Assembly (NCBI RefSeq): GCF_004522235.1
Contig: NZ_SDLT01000035.1
Coordinates: 48,574-112,573, forward strand
Length of the DNA stretch: 64,000 bases
Reading direction: 5' to 3'
Source: Amycolatopsis nivea
Lineage (GTDB): Bacteria > Actinomycetota > Actinomycetes > Mycobacteriales > Pseudonocardiaceae
Each line of letters starts with the position of its first letter. Position 1 is the stretch's first letter. This document shows, one piece after another, positions 43,678 through 53,467 of this stretch. The notes beneath the pieces are model-generated. The model did no database searches and was not told the origin of the DNA. It was given only the letters and a program-made list of their open reading frames with translations. Position numbers and translations under genes: made by a program.

Positions 43678-44177
43678 CAGTTCCTCCCCAGGAACGAGCC
43701 GCCGCCGTAGTAGTCGTCGTCGTCCGTCGGGTCCGGCGCCGGGCGGGCGGGGCGCGCGGGACGGGACGGCGGAGCGGTGGGAGGCGCGGAATCGTCCTGT
43801 GCGTCGAAAAATTGCGGCTGCGGCGGTGCGGGCGGGGCCGTTTCCTCCGGAACTTCCGGTTCCGGGATCTGTTCTTCGAGGAATTTCATCGCGTCGCTGT
43901 TCTCGCCGATCACCGGTGCCATGATCGCGGTCAGCTGCTGCGCCGCCTGGGCCTGGGCGCGCCGGGCGGTGGCCAGGACAGCGGCCGCGAGGGCGGCGCG
44001 CGGCATCTCGTCCGCGCGGGAGCCGAACTGGAGTTCCTGCAGCGCACCGGCGGTGTTGACGGTCGCGGTGACCGCGCCGTCCTGGCTCGTCGCGGTCGCC
44101 GACACGTGCTTCAGCCGTTCCTGGGCCTCCGCGGCCCGCTGCCGGATTTCGGCGATTTCGGGAGAAAGTGCGTTCAT
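43677..44177 (-). CDS. YbaB/EbfC-family nucleoid-associated protein
   Basis: 166 residues from ATG 44177 (GTG 44189 and TTG 44252 are in frame but less convincing). The N-terminal ~95 residues are the YbaB fold: EIAEIRQRAAEAQERLKHVSATATSQDGAVTATVNTAGALQELQFG, then a long helix. The tail is Pro/Asp-rich and disordered, ending DDDYYGGGSFLGRN. YbaB-like genes often head WXG100/EspC operons in actinobacteria. Here it is the first gene, divergent from hrcA. Confidence 0.85.
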   Translation of the reverse strand: MNALSPEIAEIRQRAAEAQERLKHVSATATSQDGAVTATVNTAGALQELQFGSRADEMPRAALAAAVLATARRAQAQAAQQLTAIMAPVIGENSDAMKFLEEQIPEPEVPEETAPPAPPQPQFFDAQDDSAPPTAPPSRPARPARPAPDPTDDDDYYGGGSFLGRN

Positions 44178-44398
44178 GTCGGCCACTGCTTTCGGATCGA
44201 GTGGTTCATAGTCTTTCCGAGGCAGAAAACCGGGTTCCGGTTCCCCGTGCAAGCGAAGTTCCGAGTTGCCCGGTTCGTCGCTATTAAAAATTGTTTGCCA
44301 GCCTTTTACTCCCGCTCGCCCGGACCGGAGGGCGCGCCGGGCACCGCCGGGTCCGTAAACTCGTTGTGAGTAGCAGGAGGACCGCGAAGGAGGTGCCG

Positions 44399-45424
44399 GT
44401 GGCGAACACGGACGAGCGTCGCTTCGAGGTGCTGCGCGCGATCGTCGCCGACTATGTCTCGAACCAGGAGCCGGTCGGGTCGAAGACGATCGTCGAGCGG
44501 CACAACCTCGGCGTTTCCAGTGCCACCGTGCGCAACGACATGGCCGCCCTGGAAGAAGAGGGGTACATCGCCCAGCCGCACACCAGCGCGGGCCGGATCC
44601 CGACCGACAAGGGGTACCGGCTGTTCGTCGACCGGCTTTCGGAGATCAAGCCGCTGTCGGCCGCCGAGCGGCGCGCGATCACCAGCTTCCTCGACTCCGG
44701 CACCGACCTCGACGACGTGCTGCGCCGGTCGGTCCGGCTGCTCGCGCAGCTCACCCGCCAGGTCGCGGTGGTGCAGTACCCGATGCTCACCAACACCGTG
44801 GCGCGCCACCTCGAGGTGGTCCCGCTCACGCCCGCGCGGCTCATGCTCGTGCTGATCACCGACTCCGGCCGGGTCGACCAGCGCACCGTCGACCTCGGCG
44901 ACGTGGTCACCGAGGAGACCGTGCTGCGCCTGCGCACCGTGCTCAACGGCGCGCTCGCCGGGCGGCGGCTGGCCGACGCGGCGGCGAACGTGGCGGAGCT
45001 GCCCGAGGCCGCTCCGCCGGACCTGCGCGACCACCTCACCCGGATCTGCACCACACTGGTCGAATCGCTGGTCGAGCACCCGGAAGAGCGGATCGTGCTC
45101 GGCGGCACCGGCAACCTCACCCGCAACGTCGCGGACTTCCCCGGGTCGCTGCGCCAGGTGCTCGAAGCGCTCGAGGAACAGGTGGTGGTGCTGAAGCTGC
45201 TCGCCGCCGCCCGCAACCCCGGTGCGGTCACCGTGCTCATCGGTGAGGAAAATGAGGACGAGCAGATGCGCAGCACCTCGGTCGTGTCCATCGGCTACGG
45301 CCGGGACGACATGCTGCTCGGGGGGATGGGCGTCGTCGGGCCGACCAGGATGGACTACCCCGGCACGATCGCGGCGGTCCGAGCGGTCGCCAACTACGTG
45401 GGGCAGATCCTGTCCGGCCGCTGA
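44399..45424 (+). CDS. hrcA: heat-inducible transcription repressor HrcA
   Basis: 341 residues from GTG 44399, which follows GAAGGAGG. The N-terminal winged helix (~5-75) has RFEVLRAIVADYVSNQEPVGSKTIVERHNLGVSSATVRNDMAALEEEGYI and the strongly conserved QPHTSAGRIPTDKGYRLFVDRL. The GAF-like and dimerisation parts follow, ending VGPTRMDYPGTIAAVRAVANYVGQIL. It represses groE/dnaK-type genes through CIRCE. No CIRCE element (TTAGCACTC-N9-GAGTGCTAA) was seen before it. The 146-bp upstream gap has an AT-rich patch (GCTATTAAAAATTG), unusual for this sequence. dnaJ2 follows 51 bp downstream. Confidence 0.97.
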   Translation: MANTDERRFEVLRAIVADYVSNQEPVGSKTIVERHNLGVSSATVRNDMAALEEEGYIAQPHTSAGRIPTDKGYRLFVDRLSEIKPLSAAERRAITSFLDSGTDLDDVLRRSVRLLAQLTRQVAVVQYPMLTNTVARHLEVVPLTPARLMLVLITDSGRVDQRTVDLGDVVTEETVLRLRTVLNGALAGRRLADAAANVAELPEAAPPDLRDHLTRICTTLVESLVEHPEERIVLGGTGNLTRNVADFPGSLRQVLEALEEQVVVLKLLAAARNPGAVTVLIGEENEDEQMRSTSVVSIGYGRDDMLLGGMGVVGPTRMDYPGTIAAVRAVANYVGQILSGR

Positions 45425-45475
45425 CCGGCGGCAGGCCGGGGACGTGGCGGAACACGAAGGAGAAGGCAGAGCAAC

Positions 45476-46639
45476 GTGGCGAGGGACTACTACGGGATCC
45501 TCGGGGTGGCCAAGAACGCGAGCGATCAGGAGATCAAGCGCGCGTACCGCAAGCTGGCCCGTGAGCTGCACCCCGACGTGAACCCGTCGGAGGACGCCCA
45601 GCACCGCTTCGGCGAGGTGACCACCGCGTACGAGGTGCTCTCCGATCCGCAGAAGCGCAAGATCGTCGACCTCGGCGGCGACCCGATGGACGGGGGCGGC
45701 CGCGGCGGAGGCGGCGGCGACCCGTTCGCGGGCTTCGGCGGGCTCGGCGACATCATGGACGCCTTCTTCGGCGCCGCGGGCGGAGGCGGCGGACGGGGCC
45801 GCGGGCCGCGCAGCCGCGTGCAGCCCGGCTCCGACGCGCTGATCCGGCTCGGCCTCACCCTCGAGGAGTGCGCGACCGGCGTCGACCGCGAGATCACCGT
45901 CGACACCGCGATCGTCTGCGACCTGTGCCGCGGCGCGGGCACCGCCGAGGGCACCAGCACCAAGACCTGCGACACCTGCGGCGGGGCCGGCGAGGTCCAG
46001 TCCGTGCAGCGGTCGTTCCTCGGCCAGGTCGTCACCGCGCGCCCGTGCCCGGTGTGCCGCGGCTTCGGCGAGGTCATCCCCGACCCGTGCCGCCAGTGCG
46101 GCGGCGACGGCCGGATCCGGTCGCGGCGCGGCGTCACCGCGAAGATCCCGCCCGGCGTCGGCGACGGCATGCGGATCCGGCTGTCCGGCCAGGGCGAGGT
46201 CGGCCCCGGCGGCGGCCCGGCGGGCGACCTCTACGTCGAGATCGACGAGGCCCCGCACGAGGTGTTCGTCCGCGAGGGCAACGACCTGCACTGCAACTTC
46301 CGCATCCCGATGACCACCGCGGCGCTCGGCGCGACGGTCCCGATCGCCACCCTGGTCGACGGCGACTACGAACTCGACATCGAGCCCGGCACCCAGCCCA
46401 ACACCGAACTGGTGCTCACCGGCAAGGGCATGCCGCGGCTGCGCTCGTCCGGCCGCGTCGACGGCCGCGGCGACCTGCACGTGCACATCGACGTCGTGGT
46501 GCCGACCAAGCTCGACGAGGCCCAGCGCGACCTGCTCGTCGACCTGGCCCAGCAGCGCGGCGAAGAGGTCCCGACGCTCGCCGCCAACGGCAGCAAGCAC
46601 GGCGGCCTGTTCTCCAAGCTCCGCGCGAAGAACCGCTGA
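45476..46639 (+). CDS. dnaJ2: molecular chaperone DnaJ (DnaJ2 type)
   Basis: 387 residues from GTG 45476 after GAAGGAG. J domain 1-70 with the HPD motif in ELHPDVNPS, a Gly-rich linker (~75-110), and four CxxCxGxG zinc motifs: CDLCRGAG, CDTCGGAG, CPVCRGFG, CRQCGGDG. Substrate-binding C-terminal domains follow (MTTAALGATVPIATLVDGDYELDIEPGTQ). It delivers unfolded proteins to DnaK. The hrcA-dnaJ2-rsmE order is conserved in mycobacteria. Confidence 0.97.
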   Translation: MARDYYGILGVAKNASDQEIKRAYRKLARELHPDVNPSEDAQHRFGEVTTAYEVLSDPQKRKIVDLGGDPMDGGGRGGGGGDPFAGFGGLGDIMDAFFGAAGGGGGRGRGPRSRVQPGSDALIRLGLTLEECATGVDREITVDTAIVCDLCRGAGTAEGTSTKTCDTCGGAGEVQSVQRSFLGQVVTARPCPVCRGFGEVIPDPCRQCGGDGRIRSRRGVTAKIPPGVGDGMRIRLSGQGEVGPGGGPAGDLYVEIDEAPHEVFVREGNDLHCNFRIPMTTAALGATVPIATLVDGDYELDIEPGTQPNTELVLTGKGMPRLRSSGRVDGRGDLHVHIDVVVPTKLDEAQRDLLVDLAQQRGEEVPTLAANGSKHGGLFSKLRAKNR

Positions 46640-46641
46640 CT

Positions 46642-47394
46642 GTGCCGGACACCACACTGCCGGTCTTCCTCGCCCCGGCGGTGCCCGCGGAAGGGCGGGC
46701 GCTGCTCGACGGCGAGGAAGCCCGGCACGCGGCCACCGTGCGCCGGCTGCGCGTGGGGGAGCAGCTCGTGCTCTCCGACGGCGCCGGCGCGATGGCCCGC
46801 TGCGCCGTGGACGCCGTCGAAGCGGGCCGGGCGGCCTCGGTCACGCTCACGGTTCTCGAGCGCTGGCAAGAAGAACCGCCCGCGCTGCGCGTCCACGTCG
46901 CTCAGGCCCTCGCCAAGGGCGACCGCGGGGAATTGGCCGTCGAACTGGCCACCGAAGCCGGCGCGGACGCGATCGTGCCCTGGCGCGCCGCCCGCAGCGT
47001 CGCCCGCTGGGACGACGGACCCCGCGGCGAGAAAGCCCTCGCCCGCTGGCGCGCCACCGCCCGCTCAGCAGCGAAACAAGCTCGCCGCGCCCACGTGCCC
47101 GCCGTCGCGGAACCAGTCGGCACCCGCGAGCTCGCACAGCTGGCCGCCACGATGTCCGCGACGCTCGTCCTCGAATCCGGCGTCACCAGCAAACTCACCG
47201 ACCTCGACCTCCCCGACGGCGGCGACCTCCTCCTCGTCGTCGGCCCCGAAGGCGGCATCACCGACGACGAACTCGCCGCCCTCGAACAAGCCGGAGCCAC
47301 CACGGTCCGCCTCGGCCCGACCGTCCTCCGCACCTCCACCGCGGCCGCCGTCGCACTAGGCGCACTGGGCGTCCTCACCGGCCGCTGGCACTGA
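46642..47394 (+). CDS. rsmE: 16S rRNA m3U1498 methyltransferase RsmE
   Basis: 250 residues from GTG 46642, two bases after the dnaJ2 stop. An N-terminal PUA-like part (ARHAATVRRLRVGEQLVLSDGAGAM) is followed by a SPOUT knot with KQARRAHVPAV, LLLVVGPEGGITDDELAALEQAG and the closing LRTSTAAAVALGALGVLTG. It methylates N3 of U1498 in the 30S decoding region. Co-transcribed with dnaJ2. Confidence 0.96.
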   Translation: MPDTTLPVFLAPAVPAEGRALLDGEEARHAATVRRLRVGEQLVLSDGAGAMARCAVDAVEAGRAASVTLTVLERWQEEPPALRVHVAQALAKGDRGELAVELATEAGADAIVPWRAARSVARWDDGPRGEKALARWRATARSAAKQARRAHVPAVAEPVGTRELAQLAATMSATLVLESGVTSKLTDLDLPDGGDLLLVVGPEGGITDDELAALEQAGATTVRLGPTVLRTSTAAAVALGALGVLTGRWH

Positions 47395-47817
47395 CCGCCC
47401 GGTGCCCGCGAAACCCGGCAGAACCCCTAAACATCCGCACCAGGTGATGGCGCGCCGCAGCCCCGCCAGCTACTCTGCTTCGCAACGTGGGAACACGAGG
47501 GTTTCAGCCCGCCCCCACGCGGGCATTACCCTTGAGTACGCGAACCCATACCCCGCCGGGCACCTCCCCCCTCGGTCCGGCGGAGCCGCGGCGGCGGTGG
47601 AGCGACCCCCAGGCTCCACCGCGCCGCGGCGTCTTCGTATCGCCTGGCGGCGATCCTTCGCCGCCGCTGGTTCCGCCATTACTCCCGGGGGGCCGAGCCC
47701 CCCCGGACCCCCACGGTGCGGTGGTTGCGTGTCGTGCGTTCGTCGCCTTGGCGAGTGGGGTGGTTGCGTGGCGTGTGTTCGTCGCCTTGGCGAGTGGGGG
47801 TTTGTAGGGTGTCGCGT
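47395..47817. repeat. intergenic region with hairpins and a 39-bp tandem duplication
   Basis: No gene is supported in these 423 bp. It holds a hairpin GGCGGCG-ATCCTT-CGCCGCC (about 47647-47666), an inverted GGGGGGCC/GGCCCC.. block (about 47684-47705, CCCGGGGGGCCGAGCCCCCCC) of a kind common between actinobacterial genes, and two copies of a 39-bp unit starting GTGGTTGCGTG (47721-47759 and 47760-47798), the second ending 20 bp before the HIT gene. Confidence 0.75.
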
Positions 47818-48189
47818 ATGAGCGATGCGGCGGAGACGTTGTTCGAGCGGATTATTGCTGGGGAGATTCCGGCGGATGTGGTGTATCAGGACGACGCCAC
47901 GTTTGCGTTTCGGGACATCAATCCGCAGGCGCGGGTGCATGTGCTCGTGGTGCCTCGGAAGAGGTACCGGAACGTCGGGGAGTTGGCGGAGGCGGATCCG
48001 GAGTTGTTGAGCGCTGTGTTGTTGACGGCGCGGAAGGTTGCGGAGATCGAGGGGATCTCTGGCAGTGGGTATCGGGTGGTTTTCAACACTGACGCCGATG
48101 CCGGGCAGACGGTGTTTCATGTGCATGCCCATGTGCTCGGCGGGGAGCAGCTCGGGTTGTTCGGGAAGCCGCAGGCCGGGGTGCACTGA
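47818..48189 (+). CDS. HIT-family nucleotide-binding hydrolase (HinT-like)
   Basis: 123 residues from ATG 47818. The HIT motif HVHAHVLGGEQLG (H-x-H-x-H-x-x) and the N-terminal FERIIAGEIPADVVYQDDATFAFRDINPQARVHVLVVP are standard. It hydrolyses adenosine phosphoramidates or AMP-lysine-type substrates. No ribosome site is obvious (GTAGGGTGTCGCGT), and codon use is noticeably richer in ATT, GTT, TTG and GGG than the neighbours. Same position in M. tuberculosis, between rsmE and phoH homologues. Confidence 0.93.
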   Translation: MSDAAETLFERIIAGEIPADVVYQDDATFAFRDINPQARVHVLVVPRKRYRNVGELAEADPELLSAVLLTARKVAEIEGISGSGYRVVFNTDADAGQTVFHVHAHVLGGEQLGLFGKPQAGVH

Positions 48190-48283
48190 AACCGGGCTGC
48201 GAGCGGGTGTCGGGGACAAGTAGCATCTATGGGGTCCCTGTACGTTGACTTGCGAAGTGCGCAGAAAGCAGGACCGAGGCCAC

Positions 48284-49326
<1,043 letters not shown>

Positions 49327-49330
<4 letters not shown>

Positions 49331-49878
49331 GCATCGAGATCGCCAACGAATCCGGCGTCGACGTCGACGAGGCGTCCATCGTCTCCGCCGCGCGCTACAC
49401 GCTGGAGAAAATGGAGGTCAGCCCGCTCGCCGAGCTGTCCATCCTGTGCGTCACCCTCGAGGTGATGGAAGACCTCCACGAACGCTGGATGGACCTGCCC
49501 GGGCCCACCGACGTCATGGCCTTCCCGATGGACGAACTCGACTCCTCGCGCCGCCCCGACGCGCCCGACTCGTCCCCGGCGCTGCTCGGCGACATCGTGC
49601 TCTGCCCGGCCTTCGCGAAAGACCAGGCGAAAACCGCGGGCCACCGGCTGATCGACGAACTGCACCTGCTCACCGTCCACGGCTGCCTGCACCTCCTCGG
49701 CTACGACCACGCCGAACCCGCCGAGGAACGCGAGATGTTCGGGCTGCAGAAGCGGATCCTCGGCGAATTCCAGGCCGCGGTCGCCGCGCACCAGGCCCGC
49801 GACGCGCAACGCGACGTCGACGACCGCGTGCTCGGCATCGCCGGGCTCGACGCGCCGCGGCCCGGGGAAACGCCCTAG
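49327..49878 (+). CDS. ybeY: endoribonuclease YbeY (rRNA maturation)
   Basis: 183 residues from ATG 49327. The zinc-binding signature HGCLHLLGYDH is intact. The preceding LPGPTDVMAFPMDE and LLGDIVLCPAFAKDQ blocks are conserved. It processes 16S rRNA 3' ends and helps ribosome quality control. The C-terminus is about 30 residues longer than the E. coli protein, as usual in actinobacteria. Coupled to phoH upstream; 9 bp to the next gene. Confidence 0.96.
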
Positions 49879-49887
49879 GCTCCGACG

Positions 49888-51213
49888 ATGGGAAACCCCC
49901 CGGCACAGGTCGTCATCGCGGTGACGCTGGTGCTGCTCGCGGGCGTGTTCGCCGCCGCGGACGCCGCGGTCGGCACGGTGTCGCAAGCCCGGGTCGACGG
50001 CCTCGTCCGCAACGGCCGCGTCGGAGCCCGCCAGCTCGCCGCGGTCGTCGCCGAACGCCGCAGGCACATCAACCTGCTGCTCCTGCTCCGGCTGGCCTGC
50101 GAACTCACCGCCACGGTGCTGGTCACCGTGTCCTTCGTCGCCTGGTTCGACCGGCTGTGGCTCGCCATCCTGGTGTCCGCGGTCGTCATGGTCGTGGTCA
50201 GCTACGTCCTCATCGGCGTCGGCCCGCGCACCATCGGCCGCCAGCACCCGTACCGCGTCGGCACGATCGTCGCCGGGCCGGTCCGCGCCCTCGGCACCGT
50301 CCTCGGCCCGCTGTCGCGGCTGCTGATCGTGCTCGGCAACGCGATCACCCCCGGCCGCGGCTTCCGCGAAGGCCCGTTCACCTCCGAGGTCGAACTGCGC
50401 GAACTCGTCGACCTCGCCCAGGAACGCGGCGTCGTCGAGGACTCCGAACGCGAGATGATCCACTCGGTGTTCGAACTCGGCGACACCGTCGCCCGCGAGG
50501 TCATGGTGCCGCGCACCGAGATCGTGTGGATCGAACGCACCAAAACCGTGCGCCAGGCCCTCGCGCTCGCGCTGCGCACCGGCTTCACCCGGGTCCCCGT
50601 GATCGACGATTCGGTGGACGACATCGTCGGCGTGGTCAACATCAAAGACCTCATGCCCGAGTACATGGGCCCGGACGGGCCGAGCACGGTCGTCGGCGCG
50701 GTGATGAACCCGGCGAGCTTCGTGCCCGACTCCAAACGGCTCGACGAGCTGCTCAAGGAAATGCAGCGCACGCACAACCACATGGCGATCGCGGTGGACG
50801 AGTACGGCGGCACCGCCGGCCTGCTCACCATCGAGGACATCCTCGAGGAGATCGTCGGCGAGATCACCGACGAATCCGACGCCGACGAACGCCCCGAGGT
50901 CGAGGAGCTCGAGGACGGGTCGGTCCGCGTGTCGTCCCGGCTCGGCGTCGACGACCTCGGCGAACTGTTCGGCATCGACCTCGAAGACCACGACGTGGAG
51001 ACCGTGGGCGGGCTGCTCGCCGAGCGACTGGGTAGGGTCCCGCTGCCGGGGGCCGAAGCCGAGGTCGCCGGTCTTCGGCTGTTCGCCGAAGGGGGCAAGG
51101 ACCGCCGCGGCCGGATGCGCATCACCTCCGTGGTCGTCCGGCCGTCGTCGGCGCGCCCGCGCACCCGCCCGCCCCAGCCCGAAGAGCACGACAGGAGAGT
51201 CGAACATGCCTGA
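49888..51213 (+). CDS. CNNM/CorC-HlyC family membrane protein (DUF21-CBS-CorC)
   Basis: 441 residues. DUF21 membrane domain (~1-150; four helices, starting VVIAVTLVLLAGVFAAADAAVGTVSQARVD), then a CBS pair (~190-310: VMVPRTEIVWIERTKTVRQALALALRTGFTRVPVIDDSVDDIVGVVNIKDLMP) and a CorC_HlyC domain (~335-420; EDGSVRVSSRLGVDDLGELFG). Members export Mg2+ or Co2+ or regulate transport. Ends overlapping the deaminase-like gene by 8 bp. Confidence 0.93.
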   Translation: MGNPPAQVVIAVTLVLLAGVFAAADAAVGTVSQARVDGLVRNGRVGARQLAAVVAERRRHINLLLLLRLACELTATVLVTVSFVAWFDRLWLAILVSAVVMVVVSYVLIGVGPRTIGRQHPYRVGTIVAGPVRALGTVLGPLSRLLIVLGNAITPGRGFREGPFTSEVELRELVDLAQERGVVEDSEREMIHSVFELGDTVAREVMVPRTEIVWIERTKTVRQALALALRTGFTRVPVIDDSVDDIVGVVNIKDLMPEYMGPDGPSTVVGAVMNPASFVPDSKRLDELLKEMQRTHNHMAIAVDEYGGTAGLLTIEDILEEIVGEITDESDADERPEVEELEDGSVRVSSRLGVDDLGELFGIDLEDHDVETVGGLLAERLGRVPLPGAEAEVAGLRLFAEGGKDRRGRMRITSVVVRPSSARPRTRPPQPEEHDRRVEHA

Positions 51214-51544
51214 CCTCGACGCCGAGGACCAGAAGCTGGTCACGCTGGCCCGTTCGGCCCGCGCCCGCAACGGCGCGGACGAAGGCGCCGCGGTCCGCGA
51301 CACCGACGGCCGCACCTACGCCGCGACCACGGTCGACCAGCCGTCGTTCAAGCTCACCGCCGTGCAGGCCGCCGTCGCCGCCGCGCTGTCCAGCGGAGCC
51401 GAAGGCCTCGAAGCCGCCGCCGTGGTCACCGCGGACGCGCTGGTCGCCGAGGCGTCCGTGCACGCGGTCCGCGACGTGACCAAGACCGCGCCGATCATCT
51501 TCGCCGACCCGTCCGGCGCCGTCGTCGAGGTGCTGCAGTCGTGA
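51206..51544 (+). CDS. cytidine-deaminase-like protein lacking the zinc site
   Basis: 112 residues. The fold resembles cytidine deaminase (LVTLARSARARNGADEGAAVRDTDGRTYAATTV..., PSFKLTAVQAAVAAALSSG), but the catalytic H/C-A-E and P-C-x2-C motifs that hold zinc are absent: the H/C-A-E position reads LTAVQAAV and there is no cysteine in the protein. The gene is kept at the same place in M. tuberculosis (between Rv2366c and era). It overlaps the upstream gene and era (GTGA), so it is translated with Era and may have a structural role. Confidence 0.85.
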   Translation: MPDLDAEDQKLVTLARSARARNGADEGAAVRDTDGRTYAATTVDQPSFKLTAVQAAVAAALSSGAEGLEAAAVVTADALVAEASVHAVRDVTKTAPIIFADPSGAVVEVLQS

Positions 51545-52440
51545 CCGAACCGCACCGTTCCGGTTTCGCCTGCTTCGTCGGCCGCCCCAACGCGGGCAAA
51601 TCGACGCTCACGAACGCGCTCGTCGGCACGAAGGTCGCGATCACCTCCAGCAAGCCGCAGACCACCCGGCACGCCATCCGCGGCATCGTCCACCGCGACG
51701 ACGCGCAGCTGGTGATCATCGACACCCCGGGCCTGCACCGTCCGCGCACGCTGCTCGGCCAGCGGCTCAACGACATCGTGCACGAGACCTGGTCCGAAGT
51801 GGACGTCGTCGGGTTCTGCGTGCCCGCCAACGAAAAAGTCGGCCCCGGCGACCGGTTCATCGCCGCCGAGCTGAAGAAGATCGCCCGGCGCACCCCGGTG
51901 ATCGGCATCGTCACCAAGACCGACCTCGTGAAGCCGGAGCAGGTCGCCGAGCAGCTGGTCGCGCTGCAAGAGGTGATGGAGTTCGCCGACCTCGTGCCGG
52001 TGTCCGCCGTCGACGGTTTCCAGGTGCAGACGGTCGCCGACCTGCTGGTGCAGCGGCTGCCCGAAGGCCCGCAGCTGTACCCGGGCGGCGAGCTCACCGA
52101 CGAGCCCGAGCAGACCCTCGTCGCCGAGCTGATCCGCGAAGCCGCGCTCGAAGGCGTCCGCGACGAACTGCCGCACTCCATCGCGGTGACCGTCGAGGAA
52201 ATGCTGCCGCGCGAGGACCGCGACGACCTCATCGACATCCACGCGCTGCTGTACGTGGAACGCCCCAGCCAGAAGGGGATCATCCTCGGGCACAAGGGCG
52301 AACGGCTGCGCGAGGTCGGCGCGACCGCGCGCAAGCACATCGAGCGGCTGCTGGGCACGAAGGTGTACCTCGACCTGCACATCAAGGTCGCCAAGGATTG
52401 GCAGCGGGACCCGAAGCAGCTCCGCAGGCTGGGTTTCTGA
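51541..52440 (+). CDS. era: ribosome-assembly GTPase Era
   Basis: 299 residues. GTPase motifs G1 GRPNAGKSTLTNALVG, G2 KPQTTRHAIRG, G3 IIDTPGLHRPR, G4 VTKTDLV, then the C-terminal KH domain with RPSQKGIILGHKGERLREVGATARKHIERLLGTKVYLDLHIKV. It binds the 3' end of 16S rRNA during 30S assembly. GTG 51541 overlaps the deaminase-like gene. Confidence 0.98.
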   Translation: MTEPHRSGFACFVGRPNAGKSTLTNALVGTKVAITSSKPQTTRHAIRGIVHRDDAQLVIIDTPGLHRPRTLLGQRLNDIVHETWSEVDVVGFCVPANEKVGPGDRFIAAELKKIARRTPVIGIVTKTDLVKPEQVAEQLVALQEVMEFADLVPVSAVDGFQVQTVADLLVQRLPEGPQLYPGGELTDEPEQTLVAELIREAALEGVRDELPHSIAVTVEEMLPREDRDDLIDIHALLYVERPSQKGIILGHKGERLREVGATARKHIERLLGTKVYLDLHIKVAKDWQRDPKQLRRLGF

Positions 52441-52516
52441 CCGGTTGTGGCCGTGCCCGGCGGCGAGGGCGGGTAACGTCGGGCCGAACCGCATCCGATT
52501 TGTCCAGGGGGACCGC

Positions 52517-52846
52517 ATGACCGGCCCGTATCCGCCGCAGGGCCCGTACCCGCCGTCGTACGGTTACCCGCCGCAGTATCCGCCGCCGCCGGACAGCAAC
52601 CTGGTGTGGGCGATCCTGGCGACGGTGTTCTGCTGTCTCCCGCTGGGGATCGTCGCGATCGTCAAGGCCAGCCAGGTGAACACCTTGTGGTACCAGGGAT
52701 ACGCGGCCGAAGCGCACCGCGCGGCGGACGAGGCGCGCAAGTGGGCGATGTGGTCGGCGCTCAGCATCGCCATCCTGATCGGGCTGTACGTGCTCGTCGC
52801 GATCATCGTGCTGGCGGTCGCCGGGAACGTGCTCTGGTGGCATTGA
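52517..52846 (+). CDS. CD225/dispanin-family small membrane protein
   Basis: 109 residues. A Pro/Tyr-rich N-terminus (PYPPQGPYPPSYGYPPQYPPPP) is followed by two membrane helices (~30-48 and ~78-105), the first carrying the CD225 hallmark LVWAILATVFCCLPLGIVAIVKASQVN. ATG 52517 after CAGGGGGACC. Function in bacteria is unknown. It overlaps the next gene by 10 bp; a similar protein is encoded at 54.6 kb. Confidence 0.88.
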   Translation: MTGPYPPQGPYPPSYGYPPQYPPPPDSNLVWAILATVFCCLPLGIVAIVKASQVNTLWYQGYAAEAHRAADEARKWAMWSALSIAILIGLYVLVAIIVLAVAGNVLWWH

Positions 52847-53292
52847 GCACCGTCTACACCGGACAGCCGGCGCGCGGAACCCGTGCGGTGGCAAGGGCTC
52901 TGGCGGGTCCGGCGGCCGCGGCGGGCGGGATCGGCCTCGCCTGCGTCGCGGTGTGGTTCGGCGATCCGACCACGCCCGGCGGCCCGCTCCCGGTGTGCCC
53001 GACCAAGCTGCTTTTCGGGATCGACTGCCCCGGCTGCGGCGGGCTCCGGATGGCCTACAGCGTGCTGCACGGCGATTTTTCCGCGGCACTGCACTACAAC
53101 GCGGTAGCGCTGGTGTTCGGCGCGCTCTTCGCGTGGAGCGGTCTCGCCTGGACGATGGGACGGCTGCGCGGCCGGACGATGCGGTCCTGGCTGCACTGGC
53201 GCTGGACGCCGCACGTCGTCGCGGTCGTGTTCGTCCTGTGGTTCGTGGCGCGCAACGTTCCGTTCTCGCCGTTCACCGGCCTGTACGTCTGA
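52837..53292 (+). CDS. DUF2752 membrane protein
   Basis: 151 residues from GTG 52837 (TTG 52843 is an alternative). The DUF2752 signature LPVCPTKLLFGIDCPGCGGLRMAYSVLHGDFSAALHYNAVAL sits between membrane helices at ~20-42 and ~85-105, with a third at ~125-142. The C-P-x-C-G-G motif is diagnostic. Function unknown. It often accompanies CD225 proteins, as here, where the two genes overlap. Confidence 0.9.
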   Translation: MALSTVYTGQPARGTRAVARALAGPAAAAGGIGLACVAVWFGDPTTPGGPLPVCPTKLLFGIDCPGCGGLRMAYSVLHGDFSAALHYNAVALVFGALFAWSGLAWTMGRLRGRTMRSWLHWRWTPHVVAVVFVLWFVARNVPFSPFTGLYV

Positions 53293-53467
53293 GTTAGCCC
53301 CGTTTTCGCTGTGCCTGGAACGACTTCGGCGGCGGTGCCGTCCCCCGCGTCACCCGATGCGGACACCTGCTCGGCCCGGCCTCGCCAGACGAGGTACGCT
53401 CCCGCGCACTGACGTGTCCACAGCGGACGCGGCCAGGCCCAGCTTGCAGCAACGAGGGGGACACTCG

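Noticed and set aside
44253..44398. CIRCE operator upstream of hrcA
   Set aside because: The TTAGCACTC-N9-GAGTGCTAA pattern or a near form was not found in the gap.
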